Shown in pieces: positions 10,098 through 19,431 of a stretch of DNA of 64,000 nucleotides. Both the position numbers and the translations under genes were made by a program. The stretch spans positions 1,810,001-1,874,000 of the forward strand of contig JAUPFP010000020.1 in the NCBI GenBank assembly GCA_036925085.1, read 5' to 3'. The notes beneath the pieces are model-generated. The model ran no database searches, was not told where the DNA came from, and saw nothing but the letters and a program-made list of their open reading frames with translations. The stretch comes from Brachycybe producta (taxonomy: Eukaryota > Arthropoda > Diplopoda > Playtdesmida > Andrognathidae). Position 1 is the first letter of the stretch. Each line of letters opens with the position of its first letter.

Positions 10098-10544
10098 TTG
10101 ACTGCAACAGTCACGCCTCGTGAACTTCAAATCCAAAGTCAAGATGAGCAGTCGGCACGCAAAGTTCATGTGAACTTCGGAGGTCGTGAGTTAGAAATGA
10201 CTACCGACAGTAGTGCCGAAGCATCCGTCATCAGTGAGTCATTGGTAAAAGACATGAAGCTCATAATGGATCCACTGCTGTTCCCGCCAAATTTTACTGG
10301 TGCCGGAGGCAATCCATTGAACATCATGGGACAAGTCATCGTGCTGATCCAAGTCGCCAAAAAACTTGTCAGAGGAAAACTGATTGTCATCAAAAGACGA
10401 CGCGAGGCCGTGCTGGGGAACGACCTCAGTAAAAATCTCAATCTTTGCCTGGACATGAACAAAAAAAGTGTACTTTGGAGAGGAACTGTTGCCAGACACT
10501 CTCCAAATGGAGGAGAAAGCAGAAGATTTCATTCGAAATTTTAA
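10098..10544 (+). pseudogene. Retroviral-type aspartic protease, Ty3/gypsy
   Basis: The segment VNFGGRELEMTTDSSAEASVI matches the flap and active-site region of retroelement proteases; the catalytic motif normally reads D-T/S-G-A. Here it is D-S-S-A, so the glycine is lost. Downstream, GNDLSKNLNLCLD resembles the I/V-L-G-x-D-x-L motif near the protease C-terminus. The protease would cut Gag-Pol. The frame then degenerates towards RT. Not present in copy 2. Confidence 0.55.
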
Positions 10545-10872
10545 AAACCAGGAAGAGGATTTACAAGAGAAACTCCTGAATAAGGGACCAGCAAAACTTC
10601 ACCTCGTCCAGAATCTCATGCTGGATCCAAGGAAAATTGTGTTTGTCGATGTCAATGCTCCTGATGATCTACAAGAAGGTAGTCTTCAGTTTATCGACTT
10701 GTGCGAAAGCATGTTCCAGTAGAAAGGAGTCAAAGGTTTCTCCTGGGATCGTTGAAGGGAGAGGAAAATCTATCCTTCAAATTCAAATTTTCAATCCATC
10801 TGGAGAGAGTTAATTTACCTCGGAGCCAGAGAAACGATCGCAGAGATCGAGGACATCGTCACAGCTCTTGAT

Positions 10873-11187
10873 GTGCCTGTGGGCCCCTCTATCTATAAAA
10901 TTGAAGCTCAGAGTGATTCAATGACAGCTAAAGACTATGTCCGATTTCAAGACAGTCTTAATGTCAATCCGAATCATCCTAGAAAAGAAAAAATGGCGAT
11001 TCAAAAGCTTCTCGGAGAATTCAGAAATATCTTTACCTTCAAGACCTCCGACTTGAAAAAGACAAATTTAACTAAACACGTGATTGACACAGGTGAAAAT
11101 CCACAGGTTTGTAAACCTCTGTGGCATATTTCACCTTCTCAGAGAGAGATCATCAAATTGACACTACGTGATATGTTGGATGCCGGC
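10873..11187 (+). pseudogene. Start of reverse transcriptase, truncated
   Basis: HVIDTG followed about 15 residues later by SPSQREIIKLTLRDMLDAG is the conserved N-terminal block of Ty3/gypsy RT (H-x-I-D-T-G ... R-x-x-x-x-x-x-x-M-L-x-A-G). The frame is cut exactly after this block at about 11187; the fingers, palm (YxDD), RNase H and integrase are deleted in this copy. Confidence 0.7.
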
Positions 11188-11430
11188 AGACATCAAAGAA
11201 GCTGCCAGCGCCGAAGAAGAATCTGATGCTGAGGAAGAAATTATTCAAGCCGAAGACGACTTACCTGTGGGAAATAATCCAGAAGTCCATCATGAAGAAA
11301 TTATTCCTGATGCCAGCCAAGAACCTCATCAAGATGCTTCTGAAAAAGAAGAAGAAATGAACCTAACCTAACCTAACCTAAAAGAAAACACAGGAGACCC
11401 AAGAAAACTGCTCCTAAAAAAACAGTTTAA
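11188..11430 (+). pseudogene. Acidic C-terminal tail of gypsy Pol
   Basis: Joined directly to the RT start by the internal deletion. It is strongly acidic (AEEESDAEEEI, then HHEEIIPD, then SEKEEE). In copy 2 the tail continues to a Lys/Arg-rich AT-hook-like end (59758-60000). Here a CCTAA tract replaces part of it and brings a stop. Confidence 0.55.
11362..11381. repeat. Four exact CCTAA units (telomere-like)
   Basis: Four perfect copies of CCTAA, the complement of the arthropod telomere repeat TTAGG. Copy 2 has about 26 bp of different sequence at this spot (actcaggaggtgataccacc and onward), so this is a replacement specific to copy 1. Confidence 0.8.
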
Positions 11431-11721
11431 CTGGATTCCTGTGTGCAAACACGTGGTAGAATGAGAAAGAATTATGCAGATGCTAAGACGGCCAAATTAG
11501 ACCCAGAAACTCCAAAAGAAGCACCATACGCTTCCGAAATTTGAATTTGCCGCGTTTTGCAGTGCCGCCTGGTGGGAGAAATTGAAAGAAGAGAAAAAGA
11601 AGAGAAACTCGGTTGATGTCAACCCCTTAGAACCACGTGGGGAAGATTCCGCCATTTTTGAATTTTCAAATCTGCTTTAGTTAGTGAAAGACATCAAAAG
11701 AAAAATTCACGATTTTTCAAA

Positions 11722-11922
11722 GTGTCAATTGACAAAAAGTTTATTTTTGAGAATATGCCGAGTTCCTTTGGAGAAAAGTCATTAAGTGAGGATTCTTTTA
11801 ACTTCACGGCCCTATTTTTGGAGGATCATGACAATGATGGGATGGACATCAAGGACGACGCCAAAAAAGCCGATGCAGCCATCGTGGCTGAAACGCCAGG
11901 AGAAAAGGTCTGTCACATATAA
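11722..11922 (+). CDS. Small acidic ORF downstream of gypsy pol
   Basis: Unrecognised product of about 66 codons. It reads (M)SIDKKFIFENMPSSFGEKS, then an acidic DDHDNDGMD-like centre, then a stop at 11920-11922. Copy 2 (60342-60542) keeps the same frame with only a handful of residue changes and no frameshift, while neighbouring gag-pol is riddled with stops. Copy 2 starts with ATG; here the same position is GTG. It lies between pol and the polypurine tract, where a third ORF or env would be. A splice-donor-like aaggtctgt near the end also allows it to be an exon. Function unknown. Confidence 0.4.
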   Translation: MSIDKKFIFENMPSSFGEKSLSEDSFNFTALFLEDHDNDGMDIKDDAKKADAAIVAETPGEKVCHI

Positions 11923-12262
11923 ATATGAATTTTACAAAATGAATTTATTAATTTTAAATTTATTTACTTTTTTTTGGATATATATAATTCATAGTATTTT
12001 CATATCTTTGTGAAATTTTCGGTAATAAATTTTTATGTCGAAGTTATTTCGAGTATGAATGAGTCTATATCATAATAACAGACTAACAGTGTAATGATTC
12101 TAATGGATAAGACACTTCACTCAGTGGTGATGCGGAACATGGCCGACACCTCCCTAGCAACAGTAAAGAGGCCGGGCACCCCGTTGGTAACAAGCATACC
12201 TCCTAATTCTATTCCCCCTCCCCTCTTGTATGCAGATAGGGACAATATGGTCGACGTCATGT

Positions 12263-12282
12263 CAAGGGGGAGGACTTTGGGG
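12263..12282 (+). promoter_or_regulatory. Polypurine tract of the gypsy element
   Basis: gtcaagggggaggactttgg lies just before a TG that could begin the 3' LTR (TGATTCTCG at 12283). It would prime plus-strand synthesis. Conserved in copy 2 (60876-60895). Confidence 0.45.
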
Positions 12283-12475
12283 TGATTCTCGTATGGTATG
12301 GCAAGCCATTTTAGTTTTTATCTGCGTTTTACTGGATTTTCAAATTTGAATATAATCTGGGACTCGATTAGAACGCGGATAAAACATTAAAATGGGTTTC
12401 CGTCTTGGTGAATCTTTCTAAATTATAGTGAATCTCGTACATGATTTTCTTCAATATCGTCCCGCTTAAGAGCCT
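12283..12475 (+). mobile_element. Truncated 3' LTR (U3) of the gypsy element
   Basis: Sequence between the polypurine tract and the TTAA at 12476, where a family 2 element begins. It shares nothing obvious with the 5' LTR remnant, as expected if one keeps U3 and the other R-U5. The call rests on position. Confidence 0.35.
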
Positions 12476-12729
12476 AGATGCACGGCCAGCTTGTTGTTTT
12501 GAGCAGACGACAAGGAGACAAGTGTTACTATATGGTGTTACTAAACTTGCAAGAAATCGCCTCACAATTGCTCAATTAAAATTAGAGTCCTGCGTCGACC
12601 AGGGTTGTCGTTAGCCAATAGCTGTTGGCCAAATTTTTTTATATATGTTATAGACAAATTCTTTTTTGTGTGTAGCCTATTTGTTTAATTTGCCAACAGA
12701 AACCAATGGAAAAAAATTAGTGGGTCGAT

Positions 12730-12845
12730 CAGCTTTTCTATTGGTCGAATGGGCCGTTTGGGTCGAATGGGCCATTTGGGTCGAATTGGCCATTTGGGTC
12801 AAATGGGCCATTTGAGTCAAATGGGCCACTTGGGTCGAATTTGTT
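12730..12845. repeat. 18 bp tandem repeat gggtcgaatgggccattt
   Basis: About six imperfect units. A shorter inverted counterpart built on ttcggcccggccgc lies at 15690-15740. Copy 2 carries a different number of units (61360-61460). Confidence 0.75.
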
Positions 12846-13025
12846 TTTTTTAACATACAATTTTTGTCCCACATTAGCCTTCTCTATAATAAACCTATAG
12901 GAAGCTTCACATTGTCAGTCCTGAGTTCCTGCTCTAATACTCTTTATGCTTAAGAATTCTGAAGTGGATGTTTTACAGCCAATTCTGAATTTTGATATAA
13001 TTTATAAAAAAAAATTCAATATTTA

Positions 13026-15666
13026 CAGTCGGCGCAACGAAAGAATGAACAGCTAGTTTTTGGGAGTGGGTGGCAGACCCAAAATGAACTGTCCAAAAAG
13101 GTGTTTAGGGTAGTATGTTACCCATTAGAGGAAAAAATTCTGTTAATTGCTCAGTGGTTGTAAAAAAGGGGGAAAAACTGGTCCTAAAATGAACATTGAT
13201 GACGGTCCTTGGAGTTCAGTTGTGTCAAATTAAATCTGGAAAAAAACACACAGTGAAAATAAATGAAAAGCAAAATCTATTGGTGAAACTTTTTAATAAA
13301 AATTCTGTTTTAAATAAACTTGTTTTGAGATTTTTCATAAGCAAATTTTTAGATGTTTTTGTGGTTTTTTGTTTTTTGTTTTTGACCATTTTTTTTGGTG
13401 TTTTTGATGGTTTTTCACAATTTTGTTATTTTTTTTATTCAGAAAAAAATAGTGATTTTTTGTGGTTTTTAATTTTACATTTCAACTCTGTAGGGTGAGA
13501 TCAATGTTAATTTTTCACTTTTATGCACTTATTACAAAGGAGAAAAACTTTTTACCACCAAAAAACTCTTGTGATCAGTGAGCACAGGTTTATTTTATTT
13601 TATGGACAAAAGAAAAAAATATTTTGCTAAATTTTTAATTTAAAAAGTACAAATGTGAAACAATTTACCAGAAAATATTGGTATAAATTAACAAAAATGT
13701 TGTGACACTTTATAAATGAATTTTTTAAATAAAAAGCATAGTAATACTGAAAAATTGCATAGAATTTTCATTTTTAATTTTAAACTTAATACCTTTTATA
13801 TATGTGTAGTAATAAAAATTGAAATGCAAATAAAATCCAATATAAGAGTTCACATATTACTCATCCAATAAAGGAACTTCATAAGATTCTTCATCTGATG
13901 AAGATTCACTGGAAAATTCTTCTCTAGAGTCAGAAGAGTCGTCTTCTAAGTTTATAACAACACTGGGATGATCTAGAATTTCATCCAAAATTCCAGCACT
14001 TTAATAGTATGTTTCCTCTAGTTTCTTTACATGACTTACACAGCCTGCCCAGTCTGCTGGAGTGATATGGTTGACTGCAGCTTCCCATAGATGATCCATG
14101 GCACGATTTTGAAACTCAGTATTATTTTGGCCAACATAGTTTTTAACATTTGCCCAAATGAGTTCTATAGGATTTAGATCACAATGGTAAGGTAGTAATC
14201 TTACCACAGTATGACCATGGGCAGCAGCTAATTCACTGATAACATACCGTTTTTTAGGCACTGATGACTTTACCAAATGCAAAAGTTCCATCTTTAGCAT
14301 GTTATCAATATACGGGATTCCATTTCGTGACAGTTAATCCTTTGTCACATCTTTCCGGGAGTTAGTTGTTGGGGCTTTGTCAATTTGGACACTATGATAA
14401 GGAGCATAATTCATGATTAAACTATTCAGTGGGATGTTTTTAAGTAATTGCTTTACAAACTAATTTTTGAAGTTTTCAGAATTCATTTCATCATGGTAAT
14501 CACCAGATTTAGTTTTAGACTTAACAAATAGACCTGCATTGGGTATGAAGCCATCTTTAGTACCAGCATGGCAAACTATGAAACTTGCACCTTTACTTGC
14601 TGGAACTTCAGGTCCTGAAGCCTTGTCAAAAGCAGTGTCCAGCTAGGTTTTCTTTAATGTGTATGATGAATTAATCCATGTTTCATCCAAATAAACTTCT
14701 GGCCTAGGTGCTTCACTTTCCCTATTCGAGAAAATTTCGTCTTGCAAAGACAATGTGCGGTTTTTCCAGAAGAAACTTTTTCCCATCATGTTTCATCCAA
14801 ATTTGTGTAGAATATTTTTTAAACTTGTCATTTGCCCACTGAAGCAAATTTCTTTTCGGAGTACTGTCAGTATTGAGCTGACAGTTGGAAACTTTGTTTT
14901 TCTGTAGAATTGATGCACAACTCTTGGAACAACATTTACGTCAAAATTATCTAAATTTGTAACGCTGGCTTCCCTTTGTTTTTTTTTCCTGGTGTATAAA
15001 AATCACCTTTTTCTTTTTTCTTGGCAATTTTAATAATCGTTCCTTTAGAAACTTTTGTTGCTTCAGCTGCTCTTCGAGTAGCAAACTGGAAACTTATTCG
15101 CGTACTGATATTTTCTCTTTCATTTTCCATAAATTTTAAAACATTATAAATCACCTCTCTAACCTGACTTTTGATTGTTTTTTCTTTTATTCCGAAGATG
15201 CTCATCATGCTCATGTTTTAGAAAAACTAAACTGATTTTAATTTAAATCTGAACATTTATACAATGTTATGGGCCAAATTGAGTCCCCATTGGATATTGG
15301 ACCCTTACAAAAACTTATATGATCTATGTTGCCAAAAATATCTTTACAACATTGAGAGAATTTCAGACACATAATGGCAGTGTTTTTTTTTTTGAAAAAA
15401 ATCCTTTTAGATTTTGCTTTTCATTTATTTTGAGTGTGTTTTTTTCCTGATTTAATTTGACACAACTAAACTCCAAGGGCCGTCATCAGTGATCATTTTA
15501 GAACCAGTTTTTCCCCCTTTTTACAACCACTGAGCAATTAACAGAATTTTTTTCCTTTGCCCCCCAATGGGTAACATACTACCCTAAACACCTTTTTGGA
15601 CAGTTCATTTTGGGTCTGCCACCCACTCCCAAAAACTAGCTGGTCATTCTTTCATTGCGCCAACTG
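13026..15666 (-). mobile_element. Tc1/mariner-superfamily transposon, 2.6 kb
   Basis: Long inverted repeats of about 230-250 bp (CAGTCGGCGCAACGAAAGAA at left; the complement of CAGTTGGCGCAATGAAAGAA at right), each flanked by TA (13024-13025 and 15667-15668). It carries one reverse-strand transposase gene. A second copy starts at 61653 with the same TA. Confidence 0.85.
13858..15214 (-). pseudogene. DDE transposase of the Tc1/mariner element
   Basis: Begins at 15214 (MSMMSIFGIKEK) with a helix-turn-helix region (ATRRAAEATKVSKGTIIKIA). The catalytic residues are visible: D in YLDETW (about 14680), D in the MDYAPYHS block (about 14405, clearest in copy 2), and E in DLNPIELIW (about 14160). The C-terminus is a Ser/Asp/Glu-rich acidic tail. 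It would cut at the inverted repeats and insert at TA. Frameshifts between 14300 and 14950 and an in-frame TAA at 14001-14003 kill it. Confidence 0.75.
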
Positions 15667-16271
15667 TACTTTGTTGATTCTTTTAATAGCTTAATTCGGC
15701 CTGGCCGCTTTATTCGGCCCGGCCGCTTCATTCGACCCGGCTGATTTCTGGTCGACCATGACCGACGCCACCCGCCACCGCAAAAAATAAAAATACAGGA
15801 CTCTAAAATACAGTAAAGCGCAAAACATCGTTTTTTTAACTCCATGTTAAATCCCATTGGATCAAAAACCGTCCCACAAGCATTTGAATAACTCTCGTTA
15901 AAACGATCTAGAACAATAACAAAAACGTTAGCACGTGCTATCATGTATTGACTTCACGATGTTTCCTTTTTATTAAGTTTGAAAAGGTACTTCTACTTTT
16001 TAATAACGTTTAAAATCGTACGATTTTTAACTCCATGTTAAATCCCATAGGGCCAAAAAAACCATCCCAGAAATATTTTTCTATATGACACATAAATGAT
16101 AACATAAATGACACAAAATTATTTTTCTATAGTAATTATTATGTGACTTCAAATCTGAAGAAAAAACGTCAAAAAAACATTTTTAAATCAACAACGATCG
16201 CAGGGCCTACATTCGGAGAAATTTTGAATTAAAATCTATATCTAGGCTCTTAAGTCATGTTGCGGTTGAAC

Positions 16272-16478
16272 ACGGACAATTAGAAAACGGGATGAACAGA
16301 AGTTGGCTCCGCCCTTTTTATGACAAACGCAACTTCTAATTAGTTAGTTATGTAGTCTGACGTCACTTGCTCCGCCCTTTTTAACGTCAAATTACAGAAC
16401 AAACGAATTAGAAATTGGCGGTCGTCATAAAAAGGGCGAAGGCAATGTCTGTTCATCCCATTTTCTAATTGCTTTCCG
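16272..16478. mobile_element. Palindromic MITE (CAATTAGAAA...CCGCCC family)
   Basis: The left arm (caattagaaaacgggatgaa) pairs with the right arm (ccattttctaattg); inside, ctccgccctttttatgac pairs with gtcataaaaagggcg. About 205 bp. Best copy at 44206-44409; related palindromes lie inside the type B Helitron-like elements. Confidence 0.65.
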
Positions 16479-16737
16479 TTGTGGCGTGAACGCGATAAAA
16501 ATTTAATACGTAGAGCGCTTTTGTAGATGTGCAGAAAAATGCGCAAATCTACAATATAAACGGAATTGATTCTATTGACCAATGCCTAGCCACCTTATAT
16601 ACCAGGGGGGTCCAGGCCTGACATTTGGCTTAAAAACTGTAAGTCATAAATGGCCGCCAAATGCATGTATATTTCACCAGATGGCGCTGACCACAAATTA
16701 AGAAAATAAAATTATTTCTTGGCTTTTCGGTTGCACA

Positions 16738-17052
16738 TTGAATTATCAAAAACAGTTTTTGTTCAAGTTTTTCAGTTTTTGTTTAAAATTTTGCTTAAAT
16801 ATACAGTATGACAAAGCAAAATTAAAAGAGTACCTAATTAATGCATTTTCCAATCATGCCTGGCTGTCATGTAAATCTTGCTCGAGTTTTTTACAGGTTG
16901 AACACATTAAACAACTGCACTCCCTTTTAGCAAATAAATTTTTAAATGCATATTTAAAAAATTGTGCAGCAAAAATTACAGAAGACAATGACATGCGTAA
17001 CCTGGCAACATTTCACAAAAAACCAATTAGCCGCAAATTCCTAAAATTGTAG
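16738..17052 (+). pseudogene. C-terminal piece of a THAP/P-type transposase
   Basis: The C-terminal part has SNHAWLSCKSC and ends KKPISRKFLKL. It parallels the neighbouring P element's ORF (HKWLACTTC, ending KPSSREFLKL at 19012) in cysteine spacing and terminus. No catalytic region remains. A stop follows at 17050-17052. Confidence 0.5.
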
Positions 17053-17084
17053 TTAGTTATTCTCATTTAAAAGTTTTTCATTTT

Positions 17085-17580
17085 TAATTATTAAATTATT
17101 ATTAAATTATTAAATTATTATTAAATTATTATTAAATTATTAAATTATTATTAAATTATTATTAAATTATTAAATTATTATTAAATTATTATTAAATTAT
17201 TAAATTATTATTAAATTATTATTAAATTATTAAATTATTATTAAATTATTATTAAATTATTATTAAATTATTAAATTATTATTAAATTATTATTAAATTA
17301 TTAAATTATTATTAAATTATTATTAAATTATTAAATTATTATTAAATTATTATTAAATTATTATTAAATTATTATTAAATTATTATTAAATTATTATTAA
17401 ATTATTATTAAATTATTATTAAATTATTATTAAATTATTAAATTATTATTAAATTATTATTAAATTATTATTAAATTATTATTAAATTATTATTAAATTA
17501 TTATTTTTAAATTATTATTAATAAATTATTATTTTTAAATTATTATTAATAAATTATTATTATTAAATTATTATTACTAT
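17085..17580. repeat. AT-only tandem array (attaaattatt)
   Basis: About 490 bp made of ttaaattatta units of 8 and 11 bp in changing order, inside the upstream P-like element. It contains essentially no G or C. Confidence 0.9.
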
Positions 17581-18008
17581 TTATGTTAAGTTTATAGCTT
17601 CTTTCTAAATTTGTGACTAGCACCACCAAGCGAGTAAGAGATGCAACACGGCGGCCATTTATGACTTAAATTATTCCAGTGTTTGGTGCACCTTTTGGAT
17701 TGAATGTATTTGTTGTGGGAGTTATTGATGAAATCACGTGCAATTCAGAAAATCTCGAATTTGGTATAGTTGAGTCATAGCCTCCTTATATAGAGAAGGC
17801 CGACCCATTGGCGTCTTAAACATGAGAAATAAGTGTTGCGCAATAGTGAAAAACTGACACCAGGCGGCACACATTGTAATCCAAAGTTTTTTCTCTACAC
17901 ATTATACTATGGCCACATGGCACATGAAATATGCACCTTCTCACAGCTAATATATTTCATATTAGCATTTTAAATTTATAAATTAAGAGTATATTTTGTG
18001 TTTTAAAA

Positions 18009-18170
18009 ATGGTTAATTGTTGTGTTCCTAAATGTAAATCCTACAAGGGCAATCCTTTATCAAAAGGTGTTTCATTCCACGAATTTCCTTCGAATGTTGA
18101 ATTAAGGACTAGGTGGTTCAAAAATATAAGCAGGCAGGATCTAACTCTAAATGCTCTCTAGATGCTCTTA
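18009..18170 (+). pseudogene. THAP DNA-binding domain exon of the P element
   Basis: MVNCCVPKCKS...VSFHEFP...RTRWFKNISRQD matches the THAP zinc finger (paired Cys, H-x-F-P, then Trp). The second metal-binding half (C-x2-H) is missing. A stop codon at 18159-18161 precedes a donor-like gtaaga at 18171. The domain would bind the element's own ends. Confidence 0.7.
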
Positions 18171-18238
18171 GTAAGAGTTTTTGCATGGAGATTTCATTTT
18201 AGTAGTTTAATCTTTTGCTATTAATATAATTTTAATAG

Positions 18239-18448
18239 GTGTGATACCAGGCTTAGAGAAAATACTTAAAATAGGAATTTTAGCCCCTTCAAAGGATGCA
18301 AATATCAAAATGAATTCTGTAACAGAATTATTTGCATCCAGAGAAAACTGCATCTTCCCAGACATTGCCGAAGTACCCAATGTGTCAAAACGAGATTCAC
18401 TATCAACATCGTCATTAAATCTTCTGGAAACGATTGAAAATCCTCCAA
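18239..18448 (+). pseudogene. P-element transposase middle exon
   Basis: Exon between acceptor tttaatag (18238) and donor gtaatg (18449). It is open, with a Ser/Glu-rich stretch (LFASRENCIFPDIAEV). It ends one base into a codon; the next exon starts with GC, giving Ser, so phases agree. No catalytic residue is recognised. Confidence 0.55.
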
Positions 18449-18509
18449 GTAATGTACAGTATATATATAGTTTTAATTAACTATATTTTACAAAATTTGC
18501 ATTTACCAG

Positions 18510-19012
18510 GCATTCTTGGAACATCTGTGATGAGTGCAACTGTAGCAATGATTGCTGGGTACCTTGTACGAGTTATTCATGACAGGCATGAATGCACTTG
18601 TTGCAAAGAGGCACTGTCAGCTCCACAAACTATGTCAAAGCTAACAGAGCTAATTTTATACCAAGATCGAGGTGCCCTCATGTACCCAAATACAAAATTC
18701 ATCAATTTAATTGCATCAGTAAGTGAATTTCTTAAATCCGCAATAACAGATCTACCAACCAAAAAACTAAAATTTCAATTAACCTCTTTGTTACTTGACA
18801 AGTTGTTGGTCCATAAATGGTTAGCATGTACAACTTGTCCAGAAAAGGAAAAGCACACTAAAAAACTACATAAACTAATTGTTGAAACCAGTGTAAAAAT
18901 CTTTTTGACAAATATTGGGCATACTGTCAGTGATCACTGTGACAGAGAAAAACCCACAGCAGCTAGAAAATTAATGGCGAAGCCTTCTAGTAGGGAATTT
19001 TTAAAACTATAA
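18510..19012 (+). pseudogene. P-element transposase C-terminal exon
   Basis: Follows acceptor atttaccag. It reads MIAGYLVRVI ... CTCC ... YQDRGALMYPN ... CTTCPEKE ... DREKPTAARKLMAKPSSRE-FLKL and stops at 19012. The AGY-x-x-R ... C-x-C-C ... D-R-G-x-L-x-Y-P pattern is typical of the C-terminal region of P/THAP9-type transposases. The exon is intact; loss of the central catalytic part makes the element non-autonomous. Confidence 0.65.
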
Positions 19013-19242
19013 TTGAAATGTATTTATTGATAAAATTTAACTGTTTTTGTATTTTTTTTTTTTTCGAATTGAACTTTTTTTGTATTTTTTTTTTTCGAAT
19101 TTAACTTTTTTTGTATAAATATTAAAATGTATTTTTTTTTAATTATTTCATTCTTTTATTTTATAAATTGCCTGATTGTTATTTCTAGTTTTATTCTAAT
19201 ATTACAAAATAAAACAGAAAAAATAACCTATTTCTCTTGGCC

Positions 19243-19431
19243 ATAGCCTCCTTATATAGACAATATAGCCTACGTCTTGGGTAAAGTGAATTGATAAGAA
19301 AGAAAACATTTGGATTACATTTAGCGCCCTCTACAGAGAAAAAGTTGCAAATCGGCCATCTTTTTTTCTCAAACTTTGTTATATGGCGCAAGTGAGCAAT
19401 GGGTCGGCCTTCTCTATATAAGGAGGCTATG
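19243..19431. mobile_element. Short element sharing the P terminal repeat
   Basis: A third copy of tagcctccttatataga starts at 19243, facing the right terminal repeat 189 bp away. The pair could be a MITE that inserted near, or donated, the right end of the P element. Confidence 0.4.

Larger units (their letters stand above)
1226..15166. repeat. Copy 1 of a large duplicated block
   Basis: From about 1226 onward the sequence matches 52695-64000 in the same orientation, segment after segment. Both copies hold the same nested transposons at the same internal breakpoints, so the block was copied as a unit rather than built twice. Differences are small indels plus these: an insertion at 3696-5099 only here; opposite deletions inside gypsy pol (9233-11190 here versus 59515-59757); and a replaced segment at 62311-62998 only in copy 2. 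The far end of copy 2 is off the window, so the full length is unknown. Confidence 0.9.
12583..15805. mobile_element. Second-level element with TAGAGTCCTG ends
   Basis: Inverted ends TAGAGTCCTG (12583) and CAGGACTCTA (15805) sit inside the family 2 element. Subterminal gtcgacc and gggtcgaat words face each other from both sides. Its interior is mostly the Tc1/mariner element at 13026-15666. Confidence 0.55.
12480..16249. mobile_element. TTAA-flanked family 2 element carrying nested insertions
   Basis: TTAA-GAGCCTAGATGC at left and CTAGGCTC-TTAA at right. Only about 100 bp at left and 440 bp at right belong to the element; the centre (12583-15805) is another transposon. Other copies: 2346, 33074, 46356, 51114, 53826, 55241 and 61083. 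No family 2 copy shows its own ORF. Confidence 0.7.
16640..17668 (+). mobile_element. P-like element remnant, just upstream of EXO5 exon
   Basis: Inverted ends TAAGTCATAAATGGCCGCC (16640) and its complement (17650-17668). It contains a P-transposase-like C-terminus and an AT-rich array. No clear target duplication is seen. Its right end is 11 bp before the EXO5 exon. Confidence 0.55.
17776..19431 (+). mobile_element. P-superfamily transposon with THAP domain, 1.66 kb
   Basis: Perfect 34 bp inverted repeats beginning CATAGCCTCCTTATATA. Target duplication GTTGAGT at 17769-17775 and 19432-19438; with the element and one duplication removed the EXO5 reading frame is continuous. P elements usually give 8 bp duplications; seven is seen here. 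It encodes a THAP exon and the transposase C-terminus, but not the RNase H-like core, so it is an internally deleted copy. Confidence 0.85.

Noticed and set aside
1226-15166. Giant Maverick/Polinton-like element as explanation of the duplicated block
   Set aside because: No protein-primed polymerase B, retroviral-type integrase at an end, capsid or ATPase gene, and no long inverted repeats bound the block; nested known elements explain it.
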